From Streptomyces davaonensis JCM 4913 (GTDB lineage Bacteria; Actinomycetota; Actinomycetes; Streptomycetales; Streptomycetaceae): a DNA stretch of 64,000 nt. Made by a program: the position numbers and the translations under genes. This document shows, piece by piece, positions 8,692-18,145 of this stretch. The notes below the pieces were generated by a model. The model had not been told where the DNA came from, searched no databases, and worked only from the letters and a program-made list of their open reading frames with translations. Within the stretch, counting starts at the first letter, position 1; every line of letters starts with the position of its first letter. The DNA lies in contig NC_020504.1 in NCBI RefSeq assembly GCF_000349325.1, forward strand, positions 7,164,053-7,228,052, written 5' to 3'.

Positions 8692-9432
8692 TCAGTTCAG
8701 ACTGGTCGGCGTGCGCGTCAGGTCCGCCGCCGGGAGTGACGGCAGGTTACGGATGATCGAGGTCTCCGCGCGCAGGAGTTTCAGTTCGTCCCGGAGCCGG
8801 GAGGCGGTGTCGGGGGCCTGGAGCAGGCGCTGCTTGGTGGGGGTGTCCAGCATCATCGCCGCTGCCACCAGGTAGGAGACCACCGACGGCTCGTCGGGGA
8901 GGTCCGCTCCCGTCGACAACGAGCGTTCGCGGGCTCCGGCCAGACGCTTCTGGTACTGGCGGAACGCCCGCAGCACCCCTTCCGCCAGCGCGCCCGCCTC
9001 GTCGCCCCGGTCCTCCGCCAGTTCCTCCAGCTCCGCCGTGAGGAACGGGCCCGTCGCGTCCACCGACAGCAGCCGTACCCGCGTCGTCCCCGTCGCCAGT
9101 ACCTCGAACGTGCCGTCCGCCCGCTCCCGGATCGTCGCCGCGTCCGCGACACAGCCCGTGGAGTGGAAGGACTTGATGGGGTCGGCGCCGAAGCCCGCCG
9201 CGGGCCCACGCTGCGGCAGCGCCGTCGGATCGGGCATGCCGGGCGCGCTCGGCGCCACCTCGTGGCCGTCGCGGATGGCCACGACGGCGAAGCGGCGCGG
9301 TTCGTCGTCGGGGGTTTTCAACAGATCGCGCATCATGGCGCGATAGCGCTCCTCGAACACGTTCAGAGGCAGCACAAGCCCCGGGAACAGCACGGAGTTC
9401 AGGGGGAAGAGCGGGAGCCGGACGGTGGTCAC
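8692..9432 (-). CDS. Lon N-terminal (substrate-binding) domain protein
   Basis: 246 residues forming a stand-alone Lon N-terminal/PUA-like domain (RLPLFPLNSVLFPGLVLPLNVFEERYRAM...), with a helical second half. The AAA+ and protease domains of Lon are absent, so it is not a protease; family members are widespread in actinobacteria with no settled role. Start GTG 9432 is chosen because TAGGCT lies 8 nt before it on the minus strand. That box includes the stop codon of the gene above. Confidence 0.88.
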   Translation of the reverse strand: MTTVRLPLFPLNSVLFPGLVLPLNVFEERYRAMMRDLLKTPDDEPRRFAVVAIRDGHEVAPSAPGMPDPTALPQRGPAAGFGADPIKSFHSTGCVADAATIRERADGTFEVLATGTTRVRLLSVDATGPFLTAELEELAEDRGDEAGALAEGVLRAFRQYQKRLAGARERSLSTGADLPDEPSVVSYLVAAAMMLDTPTKQRLLQAPDTASRLRDELKLLRAETSIIRNLPSLPAADLTRTPTSLN

Positions 9433-9446
9433 GACGGTAGAGCCTA
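9432..9446 (-). promoter_or_regulatory. Leaderless -10 box overlapping upstream stop codon
   Basis: On the minus strand TAGGCT (9446-9441) lies 8 nt before GTG 9432. Its first three bases are the TAG stop of the preceding gene. Confidence 0.5.
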
Positions 9447-10463
9447 ATGGTCGCCGGAGCGTGCGCGGCCTTGGTGCCCGCCCCCCGGACGGTCGGACGC
9501 GCCCCGCAGCTCGTCCCGCACCCGCAGACAGTGGCCCAGGGGGTCGTCGGAGAACCGGTCCCAGGGGAAGGACGTGGCGTACGGGCCGGTCAGCCGCACC
9601 TGCTCCAGGGCGTCCGCGACCCGGCCCAGCCGTACGAGGACATAGGTGAGGACGTTGCGCTGCTCCGCCGGCCAGGGGTCCGCCGCCGGGAGGGCCGCCG
9701 ACAGGGCCATCGCCCGCTCGGCCGCCCCGTGCAGGGGTGCCGGCGCCACCTCGGGGCCGCAGCCGTCGGTGAGGTAGGCGAAGGCCGCCCGCACCGGCAG
9801 GGCCTGGACGAGGGAGTCGGGCGGCGCGTCCTGCGCGGCGCGGTCGGCGAAGTCCAGGCACTCGTGGTGCGAGCCGTGGAAGGAGGACGCCAGATAGCGC
9901 AGGGCCGCGACATGGCAGCCGTAGTGGTGGGGGGCCCGGCGCATGGCCGCCTCCCAGAGCTCCTCGACGTACTTCGGGCCCGCCTGGGCGCCGCGCGCGT
10001 GGTCCAGGGCGATCCGCCAGGGCACCGGGTCCCGGTCGTCGCCGTGGGCCGCGGCCGTGACCAGCGGGCTCACCTCGCGCAGCAGCTCGGCGCGGGCCGG
10101 TGACCGCCAGGCGCGGTCCACCCTCAGCTGGGCGTCGACCACCAGGCGGTCGGGGTCGCGCGGGGCGGCGGCACGCCAGGCCTCGAACCACTCGGGGCGG
10201 GCGTGCGCGAAGGCGGCGAGGCGGGTCGTGTAGCGGTCCCGGTGCTCCCACTCACGGGCCGCGCGGGTGGCGGCGAGCAGTGCGGCGGCCGGTTCGTGCT
10301 CGCCGCGCGCGGCGGCGACCAGTGCCGGGCCCAGCCGGGCGTCGGGCACGTCCAGCAGCACCTCGTCGTCGGCACGGGGGCCGAGGGGAGGGGGCGCGGT
10401 CCTCGTCGTGCGAATCCGCGGCCCGCGAAGGAACGGCAGCTGGAGAGCCATGGTGTCAACCAT
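9444..10463 (-). CDS. Conserved hypothetical protein (TPR-like helical)
   Basis: About 339 residues from ATG 10463; ATG 10451 (MALQLPFLRGPR) is a good alternative, since neither has a clear ribosome-binding site. It is rich in Ala/Arg helices (EWEHRDRYTTRLAAFAHARPEWFEAW, VEELWEAAMRRAPHHYGCHVAALRYL, WPAEQRNVLTYVLVRLGRVADALEQVRLTG), which reads like TPR-type repeats. There is no signal peptide or membrane segment. I do not recognise a named family. It is co-directional with, and 11 bp from, the Lon-domain gene. Confidence 0.75.
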   Translation of the reverse strand: MVDTMALQLPFLRGPRIRTTRTAPPPLGPRADDEVLLDVPDARLGPALVAAARGEHEPAAALLAATRAAREWEHRDRYTTRLAAFAHARPEWFEAWRAAAPRDPDRLVVDAQLRVDRAWRSPARAELLREVSPLVTAAAHGDDRDPVPWRIALDHARGAQAGPKYVEELWEAAMRRAPHHYGCHVAALRYLASSFHGSHHECLDFADRAAQDAPPDSLVQALPVRAAFAYLTDGCGPEVAPAPLHGAAERAMALSAALPAADPWPAEQRNVLTYVLVRLGRVADALEQVRLTGPYATSFPWDRFSDDPLGHCLRVRDELRGASDRPGGGHQGRARSGDH

Positions 10464-10574
10464 TGAAAAGCCGCAGGTCGGGACGGCGCCAGAGGCACCG
10501 GGCAACTCGTGGAAAGTTGTACGGCCGCAGGTCAAGGGAAGTTAAAAACGTGCTCCACGACGCACCTGCCGTCC

Positions 10575-12152
10575 TCAGCCCCTCCGCAGCAACCGCGTCG
10601 CCCCCGCCGCCACGGTCGTCGCCAGCGTCCAGCCCAGCAGCACCATCGCCGCCGCCAGCCACTGCCAGCCGCCCTTCAGCTGCCAGAAGCCGACCTGGCC
10701 CAGGTCGATGACCGGGAGCAGCAGGTCCAGCGCGAACAGCGTCGGGTTCCACTCCGGATGCTCGCCCCGCTTGATCGGCGGATGACCGGCGTGCGCGAAC
10801 GCCACCGAGCCCGCCGCCCACAGCAACGCCATCCACACCGCGGCCCGGCCCGGCCGGTACCCGTAGGCGACCGTCCAGTCCTGCACGTACCCCCAGAACT
10901 TGGCGGCGACCGGCAGGCTCTCCCGGCGGCGGCGCTGCTTGGCGAGGAGCACCTCCCGGGCGTCCTCGTCCTCGCCGCCCGCCCGCAGCACCGTGGCCAG
11001 CCGCTCGTACGGCTCCGGGTTGTACTCGGCGGTCGCCGCGGCCACCCAGTCCAGCCGCTCGGTCAGTGGGAACGGCCCGCGCGGCACGAGGTTCTCGTAG
11101 GAGAAGCCGCCCATGTGCAGGCGTCCGGGGCCCGGCCAGGCGTCCGCCCGGTCCATCAGGTTGACGATCCGCGCCCCGGACAGCACCACCGTGCCGCGGG
11201 CCGGGCGCTCGCCGAGGAAGCGCAGTTCCGGCGTCTGGATCCGGCGCAGCGACAGCTCCTGGTCGTCGGTGAAGGTGAACCGGGCCCGCTCCATGTCGAC
11301 CGCGTCCCCGAACCGCCCGTCGTCCAGCCGCACCCCGCCCTGGCACTCGAACCGCTGGACCCGGGTCCCGCGGGCCGGGGTCGTGCCGCTGAGCAGCGGG
11401 TTTCCGACGCCCGCCGGGGTCAGGTACAGCGAGCGCTCCACGGTCAGCTGGGGCGCGTTCAGCGCCCGCCGGGTGTACGGGTTGACCAGCCGCGCCCCGC
11501 GCAGGCTCAGCGAGACACCGATCTTCGCGCTGCGCAGACTCAGCTCGCCGTGCGACTCCAGCAGCTCGGCCTGGAGGTCCTGGCCGACGGTCATGCCGTC
11601 CCCGGCGATCGAGCGGCCGCTGCGGTCGCGGTACACGACGGCCTGGGCGAGCAGCAGATCGGTGCCGATCTGGGCGTCGGTGAGCCGGATGCCGTTGTGG
11701 AAGCGGCAGCGCGGCAGATGCAGATCGCCCTCGGTGTGCACCCGGGCGGCCTCGAGACGCGGTACCGAACAGTCCACCAGACGCAGGGTGGTGAACCGCG
11801 CCTCCGGCAGCAGCACGTCCCGCTCGAACCGGCAGCCGCGCATCTCGACGTACGGAGTCACCGTGCCGCCCGCCAGGTCCAGGCTGCCGCTGATCTGCAC
11901 GCCGACGAGTTTCAGGGACGACACCCGGCCGGCCAGCGCGGGCGGTCCGTCCAGCAGCAGCCAGCACACGATGCGGGCTCGCACGGTCCGCTCGGGCCCC
12001 CACGGATGCCCGCCGTGCGGATCGTCGACGACGGTGTCGCCGCTGCTCAGGTCGTACACGCTGCCGTTGCGGAAGGCCTGCCACATGCCTGCCTCGGCGG
12101 CGGTCAGATCGTCCGGCAGGTCTCCGCTCCGGATGCCGGCCCCCTCGGTCAC
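10575..12152 (-). CDS. Membrane protein with beta-helix-like repeats
   Basis: 525 residues. Residues ~80-350 contain regularly spaced short strands with [60 protein letters not shown] and similar, a pentapeptide/right-handed beta-helix style pattern. The C-terminal third has hydrophobic segments ([61 protein letters not shown]) that anchor it in the membrane. Homologues are often labelled 'membrane-associated oxidoreductase', but I see no Rossmann fingerprint or redox motif to justify that. GTG 12152 follows a GGAAGG site. Confidence 0.8.
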   Translation of the reverse strand: MTEGAGIRSGDLPDDLTAAEAGMWQAFRNGSVYDLSSGDTVVDDPHGGHPWGPERTVRARIVCWLLLDGPPALAGRVSSLKLVGVQISGSLDLAGGTVTPYVEMRGCRFERDVLLPEARFTTLRLVDCSVPRLEAARVHTEGDLHLPRCRFHNGIRLTDAQIGTDLLLAQAVVYRDRSGRSIAGDGMTVGQDLQAELLESHGELSLRSAKIGVSLSLRGARLVNPYTRRALNAPQLTVERSLYLTPAGVGNPLLSGTTPARGTRVQRFECQGGVRLDDGRFGDAVDMERARFTFTDDQELSLRRIQTPELRFLGERPARGTVVLSGARIVNLMDRADAWPGPGRLHMGGFSYENLVPRGPFPLTERLDWVAAATAEYNPEPYERLATVLRAGGEDEDAREVLLAKQRRRRESLPVAAKFWGYVQDWTVAYGYRPGRAAVWMALLWAAGSVAFAHAGHPPIKRGEHPEWNPTLFALDLLLPVIDLGQVGFWQLKGGWQWLAAAMVLLGWTLATTVAAGATRLLRRG

Positions 12153-12265
12153 GGTGTTCCCTTCCTCCCCGGCTACTCATGGGTTTCGTACAACCGTTCA
12201 TGCCCGCTGAGTGACGCACGGAACGCTAACGGTGAAGGGGATCTTCCGGGTGGCGTATGCGCTCT

Positions 12266-12282
12266 GTATCAGCCATTGATAC
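12266..12282. promoter_or_regulatory. Inverted repeat upstream of hisD
   Basis: GTATCA-gccat-TGATAC, a perfect 6-bp inverted repeat with a 5-nt spacer. It ends 42 bp before the inferred hisD transcription start, just upstream of where the -35 would be. It may be a regulator site; no regulator is known to me. Confidence 0.4.
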
Positions 12283-12310
12283 GCGCGAACAGTGCTCGAT
12301 CCCGGTCTGA

Positions 12311-12324
12311 GAGAATTGACGGCG
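12311..12324 (+). promoter_or_regulatory. Leaderless -10 box of the his operon
   Basis: GAGAAT at 12311-12316 lies 7 nt before GTG 12324, with no Shine-Dalgarno sequence. Confidence 0.45.
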
Positions 12325-13649
12325 TGATCTCCCGAATCGATCTGCGCGGCGACGCCCTTCCCGAGGGACCCGCCCTGCGCGACCTGCTGCCCCGAGCCGA
12401 CTTCGACGTTGCGGCCGCCCTGGACAAGGTGCGTCCGATCTGCGAGGCCGTGCATCATCGGGGCGACGCGGCGCTGATCGACTTCGCGGAGAAATTCGAC
12501 GGGGTCAAGCTGGACCAGGTACGCGTGCCGGCCGAGGCCCTCGACAAGGCGCTGAAGGAACTCGACCCGGCCGTCCGCGCGGCCCTGGAGGAGTCCATCC
12601 GCCGCGCCCGGCTCGTCCACCGCGAGCAGCGCCGTACGACGCACACCACCCAGGTCGTGCCCGGCGGGTCCGTGACCGAGAAGTGGGTGCCGGTCGACCG
12701 GGTGGGCCTCTATGCGCCCGGCGGCCGGTCCGTGTACCCCTCATCCGTGATCATGAACGTCGTCCCGGCCCAGGAGGCCGGTGTCGAGTCGATCGCGCTC
12801 GCCTCGCCCGCCCAGGCCGAGTTCGGGGGCCTGCCGCACCCGACGATCCTCGCCGCCTGCGCGCTGCTCGGCGTGGACGAGGTGTACGCCGCCGGTGGCG
12901 CGACCGCCGTCGCGATGTTCGCCTACGGCACCGAGTCCTGCCCTCCCGCCGACATGGTCACCGGGCCCGGCAACATCTGGGTCGCCGCCGCCAAGCGCTA
13001 CTTCACCGGCAAGATCGGCATCGACGCCGAGGCCGGTCCCACCGAGATCGCGGTCCTGGCCGACTCGACCGCCGACCCGGTGCACGTCGCCTCCGACCTG
13101 ATCAGCCAGGCCGAGCACGACCCGCTGGCCGCCGCCGTCCTCGTCACCGACTCCGTGGAGCTCGCGGACGCGGTGGAGAAGGAACTGGAGCCGCAGATCG
13201 CGGCCACCAAGCACATCGAGGACCGGATCGTCCCGGCCCTCAAGGGCAGGCAGTCCGCGATCGTCCTCGTCGACGGCATCGACGAGGGCCTGCGGGTCGT
13301 CGACGCCTACGGCGCCGAGCACCTGGAGATCCAGACCGCCGAGGCGGCCGCGGTCGCCGACCGGGTGCGCAACGCCGGCGCGATCTTCATCGGGCCCTGG
13401 GCCCCGGTCTCCCTCGGCGACTACGCCGCCGGGTCCAACCACGTCCTGCCCACCGGTGGCTGCGCCTGCCACTCCTCGGGCCTGTCCGTCCAGTCCTTCC
13501 TGCGCGGCGTCCACATCGTCGACTACACGCGGGACGCGCTGGCCGAGGTCGCGCATCACGTGGTGACGCTGGCGGAGGCGGAGGATCTGCCGGCCCACGG
13601 CGCGGCGATCAAGGCGAGGTTCGGTTGGAAGGTTCCTGAAGGCAAGTGA
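12324..13649 (+). CDS. hisD: Histidinol dehydrogenase
   Basis: 441 residues. It catalyses the last two steps of histidine synthesis, L-histidinol to L-histidine via the aldehyde, with two NAD+ and a bound Zn2+. Family motifs are present: [53 protein letters not shown], the catalytic Glu/His region AEHLEIQT, and [23 protein letters not shown]. First gene of an eight-gene his operon; hisC starts inside its stop codon (GTGA overlap). GTG 12324 gives the normal length and sits at a leaderless promoter. Confidence 0.97.
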   Translation: MISRIDLRGDALPEGPALRDLLPRADFDVAAALDKVRPICEAVHHRGDAALIDFAEKFDGVKLDQVRVPAEALDKALKELDPAVRAALEESIRRARLVHREQRRTTHTTQVVPGGSVTEKWVPVDRVGLYAPGGRSVYPSSVIMNVVPAQEAGVESIALASPAQAEFGGLPHPTILAACALLGVDEVYAAGGATAVAMFAYGTESCPPADMVTGPGNIWVAAAKRYFTGKIGIDAEAGPTEIAVLADSTADPVHVASDLISQAEHDPLAAAVLVTDSVELADAVEKELEPQIAATKHIEDRIVPALKGRQSAIVLVDGIDEGLRVVDAYGAEHLEIQTAEAAAVADRVRNAGAIFIGPWAPVSLGDYAAGSNHVLPTGGCACHSSGLSVQSFLRGVHIVDYTRDALAEVAHHVVTLAEAEDLPAHGAAIKARFGWKVPEGK

Positions 13650-14752
13650 CTGGCATCGACGATCTCCCCGTACGGGACGAGCTGCGCGGCAAGTCCCCTT
13701 ACGGCGCGCCCCAGTTGGACGTGCCGGTACGGCTGAACACCAATGAGAACCCCTACCCGCTGCCCGAGCCGCTGGTCGAGCGGATCACCGAGCGGGTGCG
13801 CGAGGCGGCCCGGCACCTCAACCGCTACCCGGACCGGGACGCCGTGGAACTGCGCACGCAGCTCGCCAAGTACCTGACGGACACGTCCGGGTACGAGGTC
13901 GGCCTGGCCAACGTCTGGGCCGCCAACGGCTCCAACGAGGTCATCCAGCAGCTGCTCCAGACCTTCGGCGGCCCCGGCCGCAGCGCCATCGGCTTCGAGC
14001 CGTCGTACTCGATGCACGCGCTCATCTCGCGCGGCACCGGCACGGGCTGGATCTCCGGGCCGCGCAACGACGACTTCACCATCGACGTGGACGCGGCCCG
14101 GCAGGCGATCGCCGAGCACCGGCCCGACGTCGTGTTCATCACCACCCCCAACAACCCCACGGGCAACGCCGTCCCGCCCGAGACGGTCCTCGCGCTGTTC
14201 GAGGCCGCGCAGGCGGCGAAGCCGTCGATCGTGGTCGTGGACGAGGCGTACATCGAGTTCAGCCACGGCGACTCGCTGCTGCCGCTGCTCGACGGGCGCC
14301 CCAACCTCGTCATCTCCCGCACGATGTCGAAGGCGTTCGGCGCCGCGGGCCTGCGCCTCGGCTACCTCGCCGCGCACCCGGCCGTGGTCGACGCCGTCCA
14401 GCTCGTCCGGCTGCCCTATCACCTCTCGGCCGTCACCCAGGCGACCGCGCTGGCCGCCCTGGAGCACACCGACACCCTGCTCGGCTATGTCGAGCAGCTC
14501 AAGGCCGAGCGGGACCGGCTGGTCTCCGAACTGCTGGCCATCGGCTACGAGGTCACCGCCTCGGACGCCAACTTCGTGCAGTTCGGCCGGTTCGACGACA
14601 CCCAGGCCGTCTGGCGGAAGATCCTCGACCGGGGCGTCCTGGTCCGGGACAACGGCGTACCGGGCTGGCTGCGGGTGACCGCCGGAACCCCCGCCGAGAA
14701 CGACGCGTTCCTCGACGCGGTCCGTGAACTGAAGAAGGAGCAGAGCGCATGA
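13646..14752 (+). CDS. hisC: Histidinol-phosphate aminotransferase
   Basis: 368-residue fold-type I PLP enzyme converting imidazole-acetol phosphate and glutamate to histidinol phosphate and 2-oxoglutarate. [12 protein letters not shown] at the N-terminus, [17 protein letters not shown] (PLP-Asp) and [17 protein letters not shown] with the Schiff-base Lys are all intact. It starts with GTG overlapping the hisD stop and ends in an ATGA overlap with hisB, so translation is coupled on both sides. Confidence 0.97.
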   Translation: MTGIDDLPVRDELRGKSPYGAPQLDVPVRLNTNENPYPLPEPLVERITERVREAARHLNRYPDRDAVELRTQLAKYLTDTSGYEVGLANVWAANGSNEVIQQLLQTFGGPGRSAIGFEPSYSMHALISRGTGTGWISGPRNDDFTIDVDAARQAIAEHRPDVVFITTPNNPTGNAVPPETVLALFEAAQAAKPSIVVVDEAYIEFSHGDSLLPLLDGRPNLVISRTMSKAFGAAGLRLGYLAAHPAVVDAVQLVRLPYHLSAVTQATALAALEHTDTLLGYVEQLKAERDRLVSELLAIGYEVTASDANFVQFGRFDDTQAVWRKILDRGVLVRDNGVPGWLRVTAGTPAENDAFLDAVRELKKEQSA

Positions 14753-15342
14753 ACCGCGTAGGACGCGTGGAGCGAGTCACCAAGGAGACGTCGGTGCTCG
14801 TCGAGATCGATCTCGACGGCAGCGGCAAGGTCGACGTCTCGACGGGCGTCGGCTTCTACGACCACATGCTCGACCAGCTCGGCCGGCACGGTCTGTTCGA
14901 CCTGACCGTGAAGACCGAGGGCGATCTGCACATCGACTCCCACCACACCATCGAGGACACCGCCCTCGCGCTGGGCGCCGCCTTCAAGCAGGCCCTCGGC
15001 GACAAGGTGGGCATCTACCGCTTCGGCAACTGCACGGTCCCGCTGGACGAGTCCCTCGCCCAGGTCACCGTCGACCTCTCCGGCCGCCCGTACCTCGTGC
15101 ACACCGAGCCCGAGAACATGGCGCCGATGATCGGCGAGTACGACACCACCATGACCCGGCACATCCTGGAGTCCTTCGTGGCCCAGGCGCAGATCGCCCT
15201 GCACGTGCACGTGCCGTACGGCCGCAACGCGCACCACATCGTGGAGTGCCAGTTCAAGGCCCTCGCCCGCGCCCTGCGCTACGCCTCCGAGCGTGACCCG
15301 CGCGCGGCCGGCATCCTCCCGTCGACGAAGGGCGCCCTGTGA
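14749..15342 (+). CDS. hisB: Imidazoleglycerol-phosphate dehydratase
   Basis: 197 residues, the usual size of the monofunctional actinobacterial enzyme (no phosphatase domain). It dehydrates imidazole glycerol phosphate to imidazole-acetol phosphate. Both metal-binding His-rich motifs are visible ([14 protein letters not shown] and [19 protein letters not shown]), as well as [16 protein letters not shown] 14749 overlaps the hisC stop, and a small membrane ORF starts on its own stop codon. Confidence 0.97.
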   Translation: MNRVGRVERVTKETSVLVEIDLDGSGKVDVSTGVGFYDHMLDQLGRHGLFDLTVKTEGDLHIDSHHTIEDTALALGAAFKQALGDKVGIYRFGNCTVPLDESLAQVTVDLSGRPYLVHTEPENMAPMIGEYDTTMTRHILESFVAQAQIALHVHVPYGRNAHHIVECQFKALARALRYASERDPRAAGILPSTKGAL

Positions 15343-15503
15343 ACGGCCTCTCCACCATCCTGATCGTCGTCGGCCTGTTCCTGGCCGGCGGCATCTACTC
15401 CTTCGTCAAGCAGGAGATGCCCAAGAGCCTCATCGTGCTGCTCTCCATCGGCGCCGGGATGTGTCTCGTCGCCGGTGTCCTGAGGCTGGAGGTGTGGAAT
15501 TGA
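15339..15503 (+). CDS. Small membrane protein in his operon, 54 aa
   Basis: 54-residue ORF. GTG 15339 overlaps the hisB stop (GTGA), and its own TGA overlaps the TTG start of hisH, so it is threaded into the operon with no free base. The product has two hydrophobic stretches: [20 protein letters not shown], and [19 protein letters not shown] after a short charged turn (KQEMPK). It therefore looks like a two-helix membrane hairpin. Its role in histidine synthesis is unknown; perfect overlaps with two real genes are the main evidence that it is translated. Confidence 0.82.
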   Translation: MNGLSTILIVVGLFLAGGIYSFVKQEMPKSLIVLLSIGAGMCLVAGVLRLEVWN

Positions 15504-16144
15504 CCGCGTCCTCGAAGAAGGTCGTCGTCTTCGACTACGGCTTCGGCAACGTCCGGTCCGCCGAGCGCGCCCTCGCCCGCACGGGCGCCCAGGTCGAGAT
15601 AACGCGTGACTTCGACCAGGCCATGAACGCCGACGGACTGCTGGTGCCGGGCGTCGGCGCCTTCGCCGCCTGTATGGAAGGGCTGAAGCAGGCGCGCGGC
15701 GACTGGATCGTCGAGCGGCGGCTGTCCGGCGGGCGTCCCGTGATGGGCATCTGCGTCGGCATGCAGATCCTGTTCGCGCGGGGCATCGAGCACGGCGTCG
15801 AGACCGAGGGCCTCGGCGAGTGGCCCGGCTCGGTCGAGCCGCTCCAGGCCGAGATCGTGCCCCACATGGGCTGGAACACCGTGGACGCGCCGCCCGCCTC
15901 CGAGTTGTTCGCCGGCCTGGACGCGGACGCCCGCTTCTACTTCGTGCACTCCTACGCGGTCCACGACTGGGCCCTGGAGACCGAGAATCCGCTGATGACC
16001 GCACCGCTGGTCACCTGGGCGACGCACGGCAAGCCCTTCGTGGCCGCCGTGGAGAACGGCGCCCTGTGGGCCACGCAGTTCCACCCCGAGAAGTCCGGCG
16101 ACGCCGGAGCGCAGCTGCTGAACAACTGGATCGGAACCCTCTGA
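15500..16144 (+). CDS. hisH: Imidazole glycerol phosphate synthase, glutaminase subunit
   Basis: About 214-residue class I glutamine amidotransferase that feeds ammonia to HisF. The triad is intact: nucleophile Cys in [11 protein letters not shown], and His/Glu in [18 protein letters not shown] forms the oxyanion strand. The start is TTG 15500, 7 nt after a GGAGG site. An in-frame GTG at 15494 is only 1 nt from that site and is less likely. It ends in a TGATG overlap with priA. Confidence 0.95.
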   Translation: MTASSKKVVVFDYGFGNVRSAERALARTGAQVEITRDFDQAMNADGLLVPGVGAFAACMEGLKQARGDWIVERRLSGGRPVMGICVGMQILFARGIEHGVETEGLGEWPGSVEPLQAEIVPHMGWNTVDAPPASELFAGLDADARFYFVHSYAVHDWALETENPLMTAPLVTWATHGKPFVAAVENGALWATQFHPEKSGDAGAQLLNNWIGTL

Positions 16145-16872
16145 TGGCCTCGAAGCTCGAACTCCTCCCGGCCGTTGACGTCCGCGACGGCCAGGCGGTC
16201 CGCCTGGTGCACGGCGAGTCCGGCACGGAGACCTCCTACGGCTCCCCCCTGGAGGCCGCCCTCGCCTGGCAGCGCTCCGGCGCCGAGTGGCTGCACCTGG
16301 TCGACCTGGACGCCGCTTTCGGCACCGGCGACAACCGGGACCTGATCGCCGAGGTCACCAAGGCGATGGACATCAAGGTCGAGCTGTCCGGCGGCATCCG
16401 CGACGACGACACCCTCGCCGCGGCCCTGGCCACCGGCTGCACCCGGGTGAACCTCGGCACGGCCGCACTGGAGACCCCGGAGTGGGTCGCCAAGGTCATC
16501 GCCGAGCACGGCGACAAGATCGCGGTGGGTCTGGACGTACGGGGCACCACGCTCCGCGGCCGCGGCTGGACCCGCGACGGCGGCGACCTCTACGAGACGC
16601 TGGAGCGCCTCAACAAGGAGGGCTGCGCGCGCTACGTCGTCACGGACATCGCCAAGGACGGCACCCTCCAGGGCCCGAACCTGGAGCTGCTGCGCAACGT
16701 CTGCGCCGCCACGGACCGCCCGGTCGTGGCCTCCGGCGGCGTCTCGTCCCTGGACGACCTGCGCGCCATCGCCGATCTCGTACCCCTCGGTGTCGAGGGC
16801 TCCATCGTCGGGAAGGCCCTGTACGCGAAGGCGTTCACCCTGGAAGAGGCCCTGGAGGCTGTGTCGTCATGA
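16144..16872 (+). CDS. priA: Bifunctional phosphoribosyl isomerase A (HisA/TrpF)
   Basis: 242-residue (beta/alpha)8 isomerase. In Streptomyces and Mycobacterium this HisA homologue (PriA) also isomerises phosphoribosylanthranilate, replacing TrpF; the trp genes at 21-27.5 kb here indeed lack trpF. The general acid/base Asp residues are in [16 protein letters not shown] and [15 protein letters not shown], and the phosphate-binding Gly loops in SGGIRDDDT and [11 protein letters not shown]. It overlaps hisH (TGATG) and ridA (ATGA). Confidence 0.95.
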   Translation: MASKLELLPAVDVRDGQAVRLVHGESGTETSYGSPLEAALAWQRSGAEWLHLVDLDAAFGTGDNRDLIAEVTKAMDIKVELSGGIRDDDTLAAALATGCTRVNLGTAALETPEWVAKVIAEHGDKIAVGLDVRGTTLRGRGWTRDGGDLYETLERLNKEGCARYVVTDIAKDGTLQGPNLELLRNVCAATDRPVVASGGVSSLDDLRAIADLVPLGVEGSIVGKALYAKAFTLEEALEAVSS

Positions 16873-17273
16873 CGTCCGATGCCGTACGGCGTGTGCAGAG
16901 CGGAAGTCCCTGGGAAGAGTCCTTCGGTTTTGCACGCGCCGTCGCGGCGGGCGATCGCGTCCTGGTGGCGGGCACCACGTCCTTCAAGGGACATGTGCTG
17001 TACGGCGAGGGCGACCCGTACGAACAGGCCAAGGTGGCCTTCACCAGCGCGATCGAGGCGCTCGGCGAGTTCGGGCTCGGGATCGGGTCCGTGATCCGTA
17101 CCAGGATGTACCTGACCCACGCGCGGGACGTCGACGAGGCGGGCCGTGCCCACAAGGACCTCTTCGACGCGGTACGGCCGGTGTCGACCTTGCTGGTCGT
17201 GGAGGGCTTCGTCGACCCGCGCATCCTGGTCGAAGTAGAAGTAGAAGCATTCAGAGGAGCCGAACAGTCATGA
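16869..17273 (+). CDS. RidA family protein
   Basis: 134-residue RidA/YjgF-like protein. Family members hydrolyse reactive enamine/imine intermediates made by PLP enzymes; a comparable role here is inferred. [18 protein letters not shown] and the conserved Arg region ([25 protein letters not shown]) fit, with the C-terminal [14 protein letters not shown] strand. Four-base ATGA overlaps with priA and hisF place it firmly in the his operon. It lies between the two (beta/alpha)8 enzymes that handle consecutive intermediates. Confidence 0.92.
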   Translation: MTSDAVRRVQSGSPWEESFGFARAVAAGDRVLVAGTTSFKGHVLYGEGDPYEQAKVAFTSAIEALGEFGLGIGSVIRTRMYLTHARDVDEAGRAHKDLFDAVRPVSTLLVVEGFVDPRILVEVEVEAFRGAEQS

Positions 17274-18025
17274 CCCTGGCGGTCCGAGTCATCCCCTGCC
17301 TGGACGTGGACAACGGCCGGGTCGTCAAGGGCGTCAACTTCCAGAACCTGCGCGACGCGGGCGACCCCGTCGAGATGGCGAAGGTCTACGACGCCGAGGG
17401 CGCCGACGAGCTGACGTTCCTGGACATCACCGCCTCGTCCGGCAACCGCGAGACCACGTACGACGTGGTGCGCCGCACCGCCGAGCAGGTCTTCATCCCG
17501 CTGACCGTCGGCGGCGGGGTGCGCACGGCCGAGGACGTGGACAAGCTGCTGCGCGCGGGCGCGGACAAGGTGGGCGTCAACACGGCCGCGATCGCCCGTC
17601 CCGACCTGATCCGCGAGATCGCCGAGCGCTTCGGCCGCCAGGTGCTGGTGCTGTCGGTGGACGCGCGGCGCACGGCCTCCGGCTCCTTCGAGGTGACGAC
17701 CCACGGTGGCCGCAAGGGCACCGGCATCGACGCGGTGGAGTGGGCGCACCGGGCCGCGGAGCTGGGCGCGGGGGAGATCCTGCTCAACTCGATGGACGCG
17801 GACGGCACGAAGGACGGCTACGACATCCAGATGATCGAGGCGGTGCGCAAGCACGTGACGGTGCCGGTCATCGCCTCCGGCGGCGCCGGAAAGCTCGGTG
17901 ACTTCGCCCCGGCGATCGGGGCGGGCGCGGACGCGGTGCTGGCGGCGTCGGTGTTCCACTTCGGCGACCTGCGGATCGGCGAGGTGAAGCAGGCGCTGCG
18001 GGAGGCGGGGCATCCCGTCCGGTGA
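17270..18025 (+). CDS. hisF: Imidazole glycerol phosphate synthase, cyclase subunit
   Basis: 251 residues, the (beta/alpha)8 partner of HisH, forming imidazole glycerol phosphate and AICAR from PRFAR and ammonia. Catalytic Asp residues are in [18 protein letters not shown] and [21 protein letters not shown] and PLTVGGGVR carry the phosphate loops. Last gene of the operon, starting in an ATGA overlap with ridA and followed by a stem-loop with T-rich tail. Confidence 0.97.
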   Translation: MTLAVRVIPCLDVDNGRVVKGVNFQNLRDAGDPVEMAKVYDAEGADELTFLDITASSGNRETTYDVVRRTAEQVFIPLTVGGGVRTAEDVDKLLRAGADKVGVNTAAIARPDLIREIAERFGRQVLVLSVDARRTASGSFEVTTHGGRKGTGIDAVEWAHRAAELGAGEILLNSMDADGTKDGYDIQMIEAVRKHVTVPVIASGGAGKLGDFAPAIGAGADAVLAASVFHFGDLRIGEVKQALREAGHPVR

Positions 18026-18035
18026 GTGCGGTGTG

Positions 18036-18067
18036 AGCCCCGGTCGCCTGTGTGGTTGGCCGGGGCT
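18036..18067 (+). terminator. his operon terminator
   Basis: AGCCCCGG / CCGGGGCT 8-bp perfect stem with 16-nt loop, followed by TTCTCTT, 10 bp after the hisF stop. Confidence 0.75.
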
Positions 18068-18083
18068 TTCTCTTGGGGAGATG

Positions 18084-18145
18084 CGAAAGAGAAGTTGCGC
18101 AAAATCTATTGCGCAAGATTTCTTTCGTATCTACGGTGAGTGGCA
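18084..18145 (+). promoter_or_regulatory. Promoter-operator of the ArsR/MFS unit
   Basis: A -35 TTGCGC (18109-18114), 17-bp spacer and -10 TACGGT (18132-18137) place the start at or next to ATG 18145 (leaderless). The 8-bp palindrome TTGCGCAA occurs at 18095-18102 and 18109-18116, 14 bp apart, the second copy covering the -35. An AAATCT/AGATTT inverted repeat (18102-18121) and an outer CGAAAGA/TCTTTCG pair (18084-18127) surround it. The AT-rich island stands out in this GC-rich DNA and is a likely autoregulatory operator. Confidence 0.65.
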
